A stretch of DNA of 64,000 bases, from contig NZ_PPXG01000004.1 of NCBI RefSeq assembly GCF_002909485.1, positions 1 through 64,000 on the forward strand. The letters are read 5' to 3'. Made by a program: the position numbers and the translations under genes. Source of the stretch: Stutzerimonas stutzeri. GTDB taxonomy: Bacteria > Pseudomonadota > Gammaproteobacteria > Pseudomonadales > Pseudomonadaceae. Every line of letters begins with the position of its first letter. Position 1 is the stretch's first letter. Below, in pieces: positions 46,068-54,996 of the stretch. The notes under the pieces are model-generated. The model did not search any database. It was not told the DNA's origin and saw nothing but the letters and a program-made list of their open reading frames with translations.

Positions 46068-47147
46068 ATGACCATGTCGAACATTCCCAATATCAGCATT
46101 GCCGGCCGCCGCATTGCCAGCGATACGCCGCCTTATATCATCGCCGAGCTGTCTGCTAACCATAACGGCAGGCTGGATACCGCGTTGCGGATCATCGAGG
46201 CGGCAAAAAAGGCCGGTGCCGATGCAATCAAATTACAGACTTACACTGCCGACACCATTACGCTGAACTGCGATTCCGAAGAGTTTCAAATTCATGGCGG
46301 TCTGTGGGACGGAAAGAGCCTGTACCAGCTCTATCAAGAGGCTCACATGCCCTGGGAGTGGCATCAGCCGCTATTCGAGCATGCACTCAAACTCGGTATA
46401 ACGATCTTCAGTTCGCCCTTTGACAGTACTGCCGTCGATCTGCTGGAAGACCTCAATTCGCCGGCCTACAAGATTGCTTCCTTCGAGGCGGTGGACCTGC
46501 CGCTGATCAAATACGCCGCCAGCACCGGCAAGCCGATGATCATCTCTACCGGTATGGCCGATGCGGAAGAAATTCAGGAGGCTATTGATGCGGCCCGCGA
46601 AGGCGGCTGCAAGGAGCTGGCCATCCTACACTGTGTCAGTGGCTACCCAGCTCCGGCTGAAGACTACAACCTGCGTACTATTCCCGACATGATGCAGCGT
46701 TTTGGACTAGTTACGGGCCTGTCGGACCATACGCTGGACAACACAACTGCAATAGCCAGCGTAGTCCTCGGCGCCTCTATTATAGAAAAGCATTTCACTC
46801 TCGACCGCACCGGCGGCGGTCCCGACGACAGTTTTTCGTTGGAGCCGACAGATCTTGCGGCATTGTGTCGGGACAGCACGACTGCCTGGGCTGCGCTGGG
46901 TGGCATCGACTACGGACGAAAATCGAGTGAGCAAAGCAATGCTCAGTTTCGGCGTTCTTTATATTTCGTTAAGCCGTTAAAGGTCGGGGAAGTTATTACT
47001 GCCGATGCGGTCCGCAGTGTAAGACCCGGTTTTGGCGCCCCCCCAAAATGTCTTGAGCAAGTACTTGGCAGTCGCGTAAATAGAGATGTTTCAGCCAATA
47101 CGCCTGTAAATTTGGAAGTATTAGATTTATCAGCGTTTTCTGAATAG
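46068..47147 (+). CDS. pseI: Pseudaminic acid synthase PseI
   Basis: 359 aa, NeuB family; condenses the 6-deoxy-AltdiNAc sugar with phosphoenolpyruvate to Pse. Seen: IIAELSANHNGRLDTALRII at the N-terminus of the TIM barrel, FSSPFDSTAVDLLEDLNSPA, LSDHTLDNTTAIASVVLGAS, KHFTLDRTGGGPDDSFSLEP, and a C-terminal SAF (antifreeze-like) domain from KPLKVGEVITADAV to the end. ATG 46068 is chosen. It completes the pathway; base composition becomes AT-rich within its last 150 bp. Confidence 0.95.
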   Translation: MTMSNIPNISIAGRRIASDTPPYIIAELSANHNGRLDTALRIIEAAKKAGADAIKLQTYTADTITLNCDSEEFQIHGGLWDGKSLYQLYQEAHMPWEWHQPLFEHALKLGITIFSSPFDSTAVDLLEDLNSPAYKIASFEAVDLPLIKYAASTGKPMIISTGMADAEEIQEAIDAAREGGCKELAILHCVSGYPAPAEDYNLRTIPDMMQRFGLVTGLSDHTLDNTTAIASVVLGASIIEKHFTLDRTGGGPDDSFSLEPTDLAALCRDSTTAWAALGGIDYGRKSSEQSNAQFRRSLYFVKPLKVGEVITADAVRSVRPGFGAPPKCLEQVLGSRVNRDVSANTPVNLEVLDLSAFSE

Positions 47148-47166
47148 AATCTCAAAGGGGTTGAGG

Positions 47167-47919
47167 ATGTCGGGTTCTCTGCGCGATTTGTACAATAATT
47201 TTCGATACGAGTATTCTGTAATAGTTCACGCGGGATTTGAAAGGCAAGCGAGTTACCTTGCGGGGGGCAAAGCTCAGCAGTTTATCTATTTCAATCCACA
47301 AAAGGTTAGGCGGTGCTTAAATAAAGTCTCGGTGCGCTCTCCCCAGTTCTGTATTGACAGAGGTTGGGCTGACAGTGACGTGGTAGATATTGCTCTGGCT
47401 CGTAGTGCGATTGTTGAAACAGTTCGTCTTATGTTTTTGGAAGGAAAAAATTATAAGGATACGCCTCAGTATGAGGTTATGCTAAAGGCAGTTCTTTCTG
47501 GCCCTGCTACGGCTAAGCAGCTTGGAGATTACTGGTGTCGAACTATCAAAGATATCGACGTCTATTTTCAATCTCTTGAGCAAGCCTATCGACGAATATC
47601 AACTGAGGGTTACAAAACCCAAGCGCAACTGACTGGCGAAGGATCTGCGCTTGGAATGAAAAAAGATGATGAAATAAAGCTTTATGTGGATCGATCTGGA
47701 GAGCTGATTTTAGGTGGGGGCGGAACTCACAGACTATGTATAGCCAAAAGTCTAGAGCTTTCTAGCATCCCTGGGATAGTGAGAGGGGTCGATTTGCGAT
47801 GGGCTCGGAGCGTTTATAAAGCGAATGGTATTCGACGGCTGGATGACTCGCTGTCAGCATCCTTGCAAAGTGATAGCTGGGCTCAATGTGAGCGGCTAGC
47901 TCGAGTGCAAGGGGAGTGA
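47167..47919 (+). CDS. Hypothetical protein with ParB-like C-terminal motif
   Basis: About 250 aa, clearly AT-richer than its neighbours. The C-terminal third has LYVDRSGELILGGGGTHRLC followed by IAKSLELSSIPGIVRG. This is the D-G-x-HRl-x-IAK...IP pattern of ParB/sulfiredoxin-like nuclease folds, here with GGGGTHR. The N-terminal two thirds (FNPQKVRRCLNKVSVRSPQF) is unassigned. No signal peptide. It starts at ATG 47167 (TTG 47161 possible). Genes with this motif occur in surface-polysaccharide clusters without known function; ParB-type kinase/ATPase or a sugar-modifying role are only guesses. Confidence 0.6.
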   Translation: MSGSLRDLYNNFRYEYSVIVHAGFERQASYLAGGKAQQFIYFNPQKVRRCLNKVSVRSPQFCIDRGWADSDVVDIALARSAIVETVRLMFLEGKNYKDTPQYEVMLKAVLSGPATAKQLGDYWCRTIKDIDVYFQSLEQAYRRISTEGYKTQAQLTGEGSALGMKKDDEIKLYVDRSGELILGGGGTHRLCIAKSLELSSIPGIVRGVDLRWARSVYKANGIRRLDDSLSASLQSDSWAQCERLARVQGE

Positions 47920-47925
47920 GCCGTT

Positions 47926-48897
47926 TTGAAAATATTGATGCTTGTAATGGATGAGCAGCGCATCATTCTCGAACGTCTCTATGAGTCCGTTCGCATAAAT
48001 AGTGATGAGTGCAAGATTGTACGCCTGAGCAAATCGGAGCAGAAGCGTCTAGGCAATGTGTTGCGCAAGCACGATAGTCCCGCCTATGACCGTGTTGTGA
48101 TCTTTTCCCGGCTCAAAAGACTGCGGTGCCAAGTTGATGTCTTACGATGCGTTCCTGGGTTGGTGTTTATTGAGCATGACGCTTGCCAGAATTATATGCG
48201 TACTAGTAAATATCATGGTCTCTATTCGCGCTTTTACCAAAGGTTACCTTGGGCGCGGGTGGTCAGTTCGGGGGCTGGCGTGGCCAGGCGCTTGCGCAGC
48301 GAAGGGGTCGATGCCCGTTTCGTTTCTAAGGGCTATGACGAAAAGCTGATTATGGATCTGGGGCGTAAGCGCGATATTGATGCTGCTTTTCTTGGTAGCG
48401 TGAACGGTCACTCTTATCAAGAGCGAAGGAGAATGCTGGAGTCGATAGCGACGCAAACCGATTTGCTGGTTACTCGCACCGAGTCCGGGTTGCAGTATGT
48501 AGAGTCGCTCAATCGTATACGTATCTTCGTTAGTGCCGACGTCGGTATGGGCGAGTACATGGTTAAGAATTTTGAAGCCATGGCCTGTGGTTGCGCGCTG
48601 TTGGCGTGGAGCCAAGGTTCGGAAGAAGATTCTGCTATGGGATTTGAAGATGGTAAGAACGTTATGCTCTATCGTTCAGCCGATGAGGCAGTAGCGAAAC
48701 TTCGACAGCTCAAAGCCGATCCAGATCTTGTTGCGCGTATCGCCCTGGCAGGCCAGGCGTTTGCTGTTGAACGCTATTCTTTTGCTCGTGTTGGGCGAGA
48801 CTTGGCGCGTACGATTGCCGAGCCCATGCGCCCTTGGCCTGGGTTGAGCTGCTGGCGGCGGGCATGGGTGCGCTTACGATATGGATTGAAAACCTAA
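47926..48897 (+). CDS. Putative glycosyltransferase
   Basis: 323 aa, GT-B-like. The C-terminal half has the donor-site pattern KNFEAMACGCALLAWSQGSE and FEDGKNVMLYRSADEAVAKL of CgeB/GT1-type enzymes; the N-terminal half begins MKILMLVMDEQRIILERLYE. No membrane segment, so cytoplasmic or membrane-associated. TTG at 47926 fits the usual start of related LPS genes; ATG 47938 is an alternative. Position before waaL suggests transfer of an outer-core or O-chain sugar, possibly Pse. The donor is unknown. Confidence 0.72.
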   Translation: MKILMLVMDEQRIILERLYESVRINSDECKIVRLSKSEQKRLGNVLRKHDSPAYDRVVIFSRLKRLRCQVDVLRCVPGLVFIEHDACQNYMRTSKYHGLYSRFYQRLPWARVVSSGAGVARRLRSEGVDARFVSKGYDEKLIMDLGRKRDIDAAFLGSVNGHSYQERRRMLESIATQTDLLVTRTESGLQYVESLNRIRIFVSADVGMGEYMVKNFEAMACGCALLAWSQGSEEDSAMGFEDGKNVMLYRSADEAVAKLRQLKADPDLVARIALAGQAFAVERYSFARVGRDLARTIAEPMRPWPGLSCWRRAWVRLRYGLKT

Positions 48898-48898
48898 C

Positions 48899-49702
48899 AT
48901 GACGACAATCAAGCTCTACTGGTGCCGTGGAAAAGGGCGTAGCGACCCTAGTCAGCGTAATTTCGGTGACTATCTGTCGCCGCTGTTGGTGGAGATGCTG
49001 GCGGGCAAGCAAGTGGAGTATACGCCGGTCAGCCGAGCCGAAATGATGGCTATAGGCTCGATCTTGCCGAGGGAACGTAAAGCCAGGCGTTTCTTTTTGC
49101 CGCGTCGCTTGCATGTATGGGGAGCGGGTACAGATGCGCCGGGTCTGAGTTTCTCGTCGCGACACTACTACCATGCATTACGGGGCGTTAAAAGCTGCGA
49201 GCAGGTAGCTGGCTTGCGTGATAGCCCTGCGCTAGGTGATCCGGGTTTGTTGGCCGGTCACTGGTGGGGTGACCGTGTTAAGCCTGCGAAGACTCACCGA
49301 GTCGGTATCATTCCGCATTATGTTGATCGTGAGCATCCCGCCATAATTGATGCGTCGAAGTTGCCAGGTGTGTTGTTGATAGATGTTTTCTGGCCGGTCG
49401 AAGAGGTGTTGCGTGCGATACAGTCCTGCAGTTTCGTGCTGTCCTCCAGCATGCATGGTCTAATCGTGGCGGATGCCTTCGAGGTGCCCAATCGGCGCCT
49501 CCGTCTGTCTAACGGATTGATTTCCGACTTTAAGTTCGTTGATTACTATTCCGCTTTTTCGCTGAAGGAGCCCGAGCCTCTAAACGCTTCAGCCCTCCGG
49601 TGCCTTGAACGAGAGGATGTGGCTGAGTTGATTGGCGAGTATGTGCGGCCAGGTTTGTTCAACTTGCAGGCCGGTCTGCTGCGTTCGTTCCCAAATTTCT
49701 GA
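48899..49702 (+). CDS. Polysaccharide pyruvyl transferase family protein
   Basis: 267 aa with N-terminal IKLYWCRGKGRSDPSQRNFG followed by DYLSPLLVEMLAG, and the family hallmark SCSFVLSSSMHGLIVADAFE near residue 190. Such proteins transfer pyruvate from PEP to a sugar to make a ketal, or act as related glycosyltransferase-like enzymes (DUF/CsaB group). ATG 48899 directly follows the upstream stop. It lies between a glycosyltransferase and waaL. The acceptor is presumably a sugar of the core or O-chain. Confidence 0.8.
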   Translation: MTTIKLYWCRGKGRSDPSQRNFGDYLSPLLVEMLAGKQVEYTPVSRAEMMAIGSILPRERKARRFFLPRRLHVWGAGTDAPGLSFSSRHYYHALRGVKSCEQVAGLRDSPALGDPGLLAGHWWGDRVKPAKTHRVGIIPHYVDREHPAIIDASKLPGVLLIDVFWPVEEVLRAIQSCSFVLSSSMHGLIVADAFEVPNRRLRLSNGLISDFKFVDYYSAFSLKEPEPLNASALRCLEREDVAELIGEYVRPGLFNLQAGLLRSFPNF

Positions 49703-49710
49703 GGTATCTA

Positions 49711-50886
49711 ATGACGTGGGCTGGCAAAGAGTGGCTGCGTTACGGCCCTTGTTTGTACGCAGCGCTGTTTGGATTGTTCTGTCTGGCGTTTTATCTGCCG
49801 CTGTCTTCCAAGGCGATCAATAATATTTTCTATGCAGGCTTGGCCCTACCCTGTCTTGGGTGGTTGCTGTTGCGACCAGCATCCTTGAGCTTGCTGATCC
49901 GCCCTTTTGGCTGGCTGGTAGTTCTGTTGGTGGCATTGGTAGCGCTGGATGCGGGCGATGCGGCCGGTCTGAAGAATGCGCTATACCTATTGCTTTTTTT
50001 CTCCAGTTGTCTGCTGTTGGAAGGCCGTCGCTGGGATGTGAATGCGGTTTACGGGGTATGTGCTTGGATCAGTTTGGGCATTCTGGTGTTTGTGCTCCTC
50101 GATTGGCTATGGGTCTGGCAGCAGAGCGGAAAATGGGTGCGCTACGGCCGCTTTCTTGGCGAACCGATCAATCCGGTACATTTTTCACTTCTCATTAGTC
50201 ATGCTCTGATTTTCCTCTGGCTATTCCGGTTGGCAGAAGACCTTGAGCGGCGTTCGTCATTGGCTCTGTCCGTAGGGCTGCTATTGCTGGGCGGCGCCGT
50301 TCTGCTGTGTGCGACGGTCTTTCAATCTCGCTCGACGCTGGTAGGTTTCGCTCTGTTTTTTATTGGTTATTTGTTGTATCAGCGCATGGTCTTGCTGGGG
50401 TTGGTGATAATGCTGCTTCTAGGTGGGCTGCTATTCGCCTTGGGCGGAGATGAGCTGTTGCTGCGGCGTGGTTTCAGCTATCGCTTGGATATTTGGCAGG
50501 ATGCCTGGTCGCGCCTGGTCAACCATTGCAGCATCTTTTTTGGCTGCGGGGTCGATGAATATCGCTTTTTGGGACGATTCGAGCACGCACATAGCGGCTA
50601 CTTTGCCATTCTCTATCGTAATGGTCTGTTAGGTGGTGCGTTGTTCTGCCTATTCGCGTTGTTGTGGCTAGGCTACGCGTTGCGTACTCGCTCACGCTGG
50701 CTCTTATTGGCGCTGCTCGGCTGGGGTAGTCTGCTAACAACCAGCAATGGGGTGCTGACTTCGCCGCAGCCGCTATGGATCTATTTCTGGTTGCCTGTTT
50801 TCATGGCCGTGTTGGATGGCCAGCAAAATGCGGTAAGTAAGTATCTTTTATTACGCCGTGCTCAACCCCGCTCGCAGCTCCGATAA
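49711..50886 (+). CDS. waaL: O-antigen ligase-like membrane protein WaaL
   Basis: 391 aa with about ten to twelve membrane segments and the Wzy_C/ligase pattern. A large periplasmic loop includes GRFLGEPINPVHFSLLIS and FGCGVDEYRFLGRFEHAHSG; the His in the HAHSGYF region and Arg residues in the loop are typical of ligases. It would join O-polymer from undecaprenyl pyrophosphate to core-lipid A in the periplasm. Its position upstream of msbA matches P. aeruginosa waaL. Its last 25 bp overlap, tail to tail, with the next gene on the minus strand. Confidence 0.85.
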   Translation: MTWAGKEWLRYGPCLYAALFGLFCLAFYLPLSSKAINNIFYAGLALPCLGWLLLRPASLSLLIRPFGWLVVLLVALVALDAGDAAGLKNALYLLLFFSSCLLLEGRRWDVNAVYGVCAWISLGILVFVLLDWLWVWQQSGKWVRYGRFLGEPINPVHFSLLISHALIFLWLFRLAEDLERRSSLALSVGLLLLGGAVLLCATVFQSRSTLVGFALFFIGYLLYQRMVLLGLVIMLLLGGLLFALGGDELLLRRGFSYRLDIWQDAWSRLVNHCSIFFGCGVDEYRFLGRFEHAHSGYFAILYRNGLLGGALFCLFALLWLGYALRTRSRWLLLALLGWGSLLTTSNGVLTSPQPLWIYFWLPVFMAVLDGQQNAVSKYLLLRRAQPRSQLR

Positions 50887-51470
50887 TGTGCGATTAGGAG
50901 GTCAATAGGAAAACTCGTCAATTTGTGCCGGCTCAGGTAGTCCCTCAAATGCTGAATGTTGCGTTGCACCAGCCACGGGCTAAGTGGGCGTCGCTTGCAC
51001 TGCAAATCCAAGACATCGATCAAGCCGTGGCCGCCGTCGGGCAGAAACAGAATATTTCCCAAGTGCAGAGAGCGGAAGTAGATACCTTGCCGATGCAGTT
51101 GATATATAAAACTGGCCAAAGAAGGTAGTAGCTGTTCTACCTGCAGCGGGGCTTGTCGGTACAGTTGTTCGATGGATTGTCCGGGAAGTGGGCGATAGAT
51201 GCATGCACTGAGCCCTGCTTGGCGGTCGAGCCAGAGCAGCTCCACCACCGCGGGAGCTGGTACGCCAGCTTGGCGTAGCTGCCTTGCGTTATAGGCGAAA
51301 CGCTTGGCGGCGGGCCGTAATCGCGCCAGCCAGGGTTGGCGACGACTATGGAATATTTTTAAGAACAAGCCGTTGGCTAAGACGACAACCTTAGGGCCCC
51401 TGGAATCCTTCTCAAGCACCTTGCCGCTAGCCAGCCAGCTTTCCAATTCCTGCGCTGTTACAATCCGCAT
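50862..51470 (-). CDS. LPS kinase-like protein
   Basis: 202 aa, small kinase fold of the Kdo/WaaP clan, positioned like P. aeruginosa PA4998. Seen: VVVLANGLFLKIFHSRRQPW with the ATP-site lysine, ACIYRPLPGQSIEQLY as hinge, RQGIYFRSLHLGNILFLPDG as catalytic loop and GLIDVLDLQCK as metal site. In the catalytic loop Ser stands where H-x-D kinases have Asp, while the downstream HLGN is kept. It is convergent with waaL (25 bp overlap) and divergent from msbA (34 bp), so its promoter lies within or beside the msbA start. The substrate is unknown. Confidence 0.78.
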   Translation of the reverse strand: MRIVTAQELESWLASGKVLEKDSRGPKVVVLANGLFLKIFHSRRQPWLARLRPAAKRFAYNARQLRQAGVPAPAVVELLWLDRQAGLSACIYRPLPGQSIEQLYRQAPLQVEQLLPSLASFIYQLHRQGIYFRSLHLGNILFLPDGGHGLIDVLDLQCKRRPLSPWLVQRNIQHLRDYLSRHKLTSFPIDLLIAHYRSCERG

Positions 51471-51504
51471 CTTGTTCCTCTAGCCGTTTCATGGGGCTCG
51501 CCGA

Positions 51505-53310
51505 ATGGCCAATTCTACCCAGCAATCCAGCGTAAAGGTGTATCTGCGGTTGCTGCGCTACGTGCTCCCCTATTGGGGGCTATTCACAATCAGCCTTCTC
51601 GGTTTCCTCCTTTTCGCCTCCACCCAGCCAATGCTGGGCTACATTCTCAAATTTTTCGTTGATGGGCTGAATAACCCGGATGCCAGCTTTTTCGCCCAGG
51701 TGCCCCATCTGAAAGAGCTGGAGTGGCTGGCCGAGTTGAAACTGCTGCAAGCCGTGCCGTTGTTGATCGTGCTAATTGCGTTGATGCAGGGTATCGGCTC
51801 GTTTCTCGGTAACTATTTTCTGGCCAAGGTCTCCCTCGGCTTGGTTCATGACTTGCGCGTCGCGCTGTTCAACAACCTGCTGACGCTGCCCAATCGCTAC
51901 TTCGACAGCCACAACTCCGGCCATCTGATTTCGCGCATCACCTATAACGTGACGATGGTCACCGGTGCAGCGACCGATGCGATCAAGGTGGTGGTGCGAG
52001 AAGGCATGACCGTCATTTTCCTGTTCGGCACGCTGCTTTGGATGAACTGGAAGCTGACCATGGTGATGGTGGCTATTCTTCCCGTCATTGGTGTCATGGT
52101 TTCCAGCGCCAGCAAGAAATTCCGCAAGCAGAGCAAGAAGATTCAGGTCGCGATGGGTGATGTCACCCATGTCGCGTCCGAAACCATTCAGGGCTACCGG
52201 GTAGTACGTAGTTTCGGCGGCGAGACTTACGAGCAGCATCGCTTTTTCGGCGCAAGCACGGATAACACCGCCAAGCAGTTGCGCATGGTCAAGACCAACG
52301 CGGTTTACACGCCAACCCTGCAGTTGGTGATCTACAGTGCGATGGCGCTCCTGATGTTCTTGGTTCTGTTGCTGCGCGGGGATGCGTCGGCGGGCGATCT
52401 GGTGGCCTACATCACGCTGGCGGGCCTGTTGCCAAAACCGATCCGGCAGCTTTCGGAAGTCAGTTCGACGATTCAGAAGGGTGTGGCTGGTGCAGAGAGC
52501 ATTTTCGAACAGTTGGACGAGGCCCAGGAAATCGATAGCGGTACGCTTGAGCGTGATCGGGTCAAGGGGCGTCTCGACGTCAGTAACCTGAGTTTCGTCT
52601 ATCCAGGCACTGACAAACAGGTGTTGCACGATATCAGCTTCACGGTCGAGCCAGGGCAGATGGTGGCGCTGGTTGGCCGTTCGGGCAGCGGCAAGTCGAC
52701 GCTGGCAAACCTGATTCCTAGGTTTTACCAGCATGATCGAGGGAAGATCTTGTTAGATGGCGTTGAGATCGCAGATTACAGGCTACGCAACCTGCGTCGG
52801 CACATCGCCCTGGTCACACAGCAGGTCACGCTGTTTAACGACACGGTTGCCAATAACATCGCGTATGGCGATCTGGCCGGCGCACCGCTGGAAGATATCC
52901 AGCGTGCGGCCCGCGACGCCTACGCCGATGAATTTATTGAGCAGATGCCTGAGGGTTACCAGACCCAGGTCGGAGAAAATGGCGTGCTGCTTTCCGGCGG
53001 TCAACGACAGCGTCTGGCCATCGCCCGTGCGCTGTTGAAGAACGCGCCGGTATTGATTCTGGACGAGGCGACCTCTGCGCTGGACACCGAATCCGAGCGT
53101 CACATCCAGGGCGCGCTGGATCATGCGATGACGGGGCGCACCACGCTGGTGATCGCGCACCGCCTGAGTACTATCGAAAAGGCTGATCTCATTTTGGTGA
53201 TGGAGCAGGGGCGTATCGTCGAGCGTGGTACGCACGCCGAATTGCTTGTGGCCAATGGTGCCTATGCCAGGTTGCACGCAACACAGTTCAAGGATGAGGG
53301 CGAGGCCTAG
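51505..53310 (+). CDS. msbA: Lipid A export ATP-binding/permease protein MsbA
   Basis: 601 aa, ABC half-transporter that flips core-lipid A across the inner membrane. The first 340 residues hold six membrane helices (for example YWGLFTISLLGFLLFAS, GMTVIFLFGTLLWMNWKLTM). The nucleotide-binding domain has Walker A ALVGRSGSGKSTLANLIPRF, Q-loop LVTQQVTLF, signature LSGGQRQRLAIARALL, Walker B VLILDEATSALD and H-loop IAHRLSTIE. The ATG at 51505 follows a short divergent spacer. The gene order waaL-kinase-msbA-hldE is the Pseudomonas one. Confidence 0.96.
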   Translation: MANSTQQSSVKVYLRLLRYVLPYWGLFTISLLGFLLFASTQPMLGYILKFFVDGLNNPDASFFAQVPHLKELEWLAELKLLQAVPLLIVLIALMQGIGSFLGNYFLAKVSLGLVHDLRVALFNNLLTLPNRYFDSHNSGHLISRITYNVTMVTGAATDAIKVVVREGMTVIFLFGTLLWMNWKLTMVMVAILPVIGVMVSSASKKFRKQSKKIQVAMGDVTHVASETIQGYRVVRSFGGETYEQHRFFGASTDNTAKQLRMVKTNAVYTPTLQLVIYSAMALLMFLVLLLRGDASAGDLVAYITLAGLLPKPIRQLSEVSSTIQKGVAGAESIFEQLDEAQEIDSGTLERDRVKGRLDVSNLSFVYPGTDKQVLHDISFTVEPGQMVALVGRSGSGKSTLANLIPRFYQHDRGKILLDGVEIADYRLRNLRRHIALVTQQVTLFNDTVANNIAYGDLAGAPLEDIQRAARDAYADEFIEQMPEGYQTQVGENGVLLSGGQRQRLAIARALLKNAPVLILDEATSALDTESERHIQGALDHAMTGRTTLVIAHRLSTIEKADLILVMEQGRIVERGTHAELLVANGAYARLHATQFKDEGEA

Positions 53311-53495
53311 GCCGAGCGGCGAACGGCGAAAACGCAGAATGATGTACGCACGGCCTGTCAGGTTCGGTCGATTTCACAGCGCCGCAGGTCCGTAACTCTC
53401 TGCGATCGCCATGCTCTCCCTGTGTTTACGGCAAGAATTCGCCAGCCCCATGCTGCTATGCTTTGCAGCGTTTTTTCTTCCGCCCCGGAGCCCTC

Positions 53496-54917
53496 ATGAA
53501 GCTGTCCATGCCCCGTTTCGACCAAGCCCCCGTTCTGGTAGTGGGCGATGTCATGCTCGACCGTTACTGGCATGGTGGCACGTCGCGGATTTCGCCGGAG
53601 GCGCCGGTGCCGGTGGTCAAGGTCGAGCAGATCGAGGATCGTCCCGGTGGTGCGGCAAACGTCGCGCTGAACATCGCGGCGCTGGGCGCTCCGGCTGCTC
53701 TGGTTGGTGTGACCGGTGACGACGAAGCGCGTCAGAGCCTGGCTGACAGCCTTGCCGCAGCGGGAGTGCAGGCGCATTTTCAATGCGTTGGGCATCAGCC
53801 CACTATCGTCAAGCTACGCGTGATGAGTCGCCATCAGCAGCTGCTGCGCATGGATTTCGAAGAGCCGTTCGACACGGATCCGGCCGCACTGCTGGCGGAT
53901 GTGGAAGGCTTGTTGGCCGGGGTCAAAGTGCTGGTGCTATCGGACTATGGCAAGGGTGCACTGAAGAATCACCAGGCGCTGATCCAGGCTGCGCGCCGCC
54001 ACGGCATTCCGGTGCTAGCCGACCCGAAGGGCGAGGATTTCGAAATCTATCGCGGTGCCTCGCTGATTACGCCGAACCTTGGCGAGTTCGAGGCTATCGT
54101 TGGCCATTGTGCCGATGAGTCCGAATTGGTGAGCAAAGGCGCCGAGCTGATGAGCAAGCTTGAGCTCCAGGCGTTGCTGGTCACCCGGGGCGAGCACGGC
54201 ATGACTTTGCTGCGCCCCGATCACGCCCCGCTGCACCTGCCTGCCCGCGCCCGCGAGGTGTTCGACGTCACCGGTGCCGGTGATACCGTTATCTCCACCT
54301 TGGCCGCTGCGATCGCTGCGGGTGAAGAGCTGCCGCAAGCCGTCGGATTGGCTAACCTCGCCGCGGGCATAGTGGTCGGCAAGCTGGGGACTGCCTGCAT
54401 CAGCGCACCCGAGTTGCGCCGTGCGGTTCAGCGCGAGGAAGGTTCGGAGCGCGGTGTAATGACCGTCGAGCAACTGCTTACCGTGGTTGAGGATGCACGT
54501 GCCGAGGGCGAGAAGATCGTCTTCACCAATGGCTGTTTCGACATCCTGCATGCCGGTCATGTGACCTATCTGGAGCAGGCCCGTGCGCAGGGCAATCGGT
54601 TGGTCGTCGCGGTCAACGACGATGCGTCGGTAAGTCGTCTGAAAGGCCCGGGCCGGCCAATCAATTCGGTGGATCGCCGCATGGCCGTGCTGGCCGGCCT
54701 GGAGGCAGTGGATTGGGTGGTGTGCTTCCCGGAGGACACGCCGGAAAGCCTGCTGGCCCAGGTTCGCCCCGATGTGCTGGTCAAGGGCGGCGACTATGGC
54801 GTTGATCAGGTGGTCGGTGCCGATCTGGTCAAGGCGTATGGTGGCGTGGTGAAGGTGCTGGGGCTGGTGGAAAACAGCTCGACCACCGCCATCGTCGAGA
54901 AGATCCGTAGCCGCTGA
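53496..54917 (+). CDS. hldE: Bifunctional heptose kinase/adenylyltransferase HldE
   Basis: 473 aa making ADP-heptose for the LPS core. Residues 1 to about 315 are a ribokinase-family domain ([36 protein letters not shown], catalytic base region [16 protein letters not shown]). From about 340 follows a cytidylyltransferase-like domain with [20 protein letters not shown] and [19 protein letters not shown] 53496 ([12 protein letters not shown]) is chosen with GGAG upstream; a frame from 53463 has no ribosome site. It ends at a strong bidirectional terminator. Confidence 0.96.
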   Translation: MKLSMPRFDQAPVLVVGDVMLDRYWHGGTSRISPEAPVPVVKVEQIEDRPGGAANVALNIAALGAPAALVGVTGDDEARQSLADSLAAAGVQAHFQCVGHQPTIVKLRVMSRHQQLLRMDFEEPFDTDPAALLADVEGLLAGVKVLVLSDYGKGALKNHQALIQAARRHGIPVLADPKGEDFEIYRGASLITPNLGEFEAIVGHCADESELVSKGAELMSKLELQALLVTRGEHGMTLLRPDHAPLHLPARAREVFDVTGAGDTVISTLAAAIAAGEELPQAVGLANLAAGIVVGKLGTACISAPELRRAVQREEGSERGVMTVEQLLTVVEDARAEGEKIVFTNGCFDILHAGHVTYLEQARAQGNRLVVAVNDDASVSRLKGPGRPINSVDRRMAVLAGLEAVDWVVCFPEDTPESLLAQVRPDVLVKGGDYGVDQVVGADLVKAYGGVVKVLGLVENSSTTAIVEKIRSR

Positions 54918-54961
54918 GTCTGAGTACGGACGCGGCACCGCCAGCGTATCGTCAGCCAAAG

Positions 54962-54990
54962 GTGGATAGCCGCTTTCCGTGGCTATCCAC
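54962..54990. terminator. Bidirectional terminator between hldE and the convergent gene
   Basis: GTGGATAGCC (54962-54971), 9-nt loop, GGCTATCCAC (54981-54990) is a perfect 10-bp stem, followed by TTCGCTTT on the plus strand and by CTTTGG on the minus strand. It lies between convergent genes. The T-runs are weak. Confidence 0.7.
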
Positions 54991-54996
54991 TTCGCT

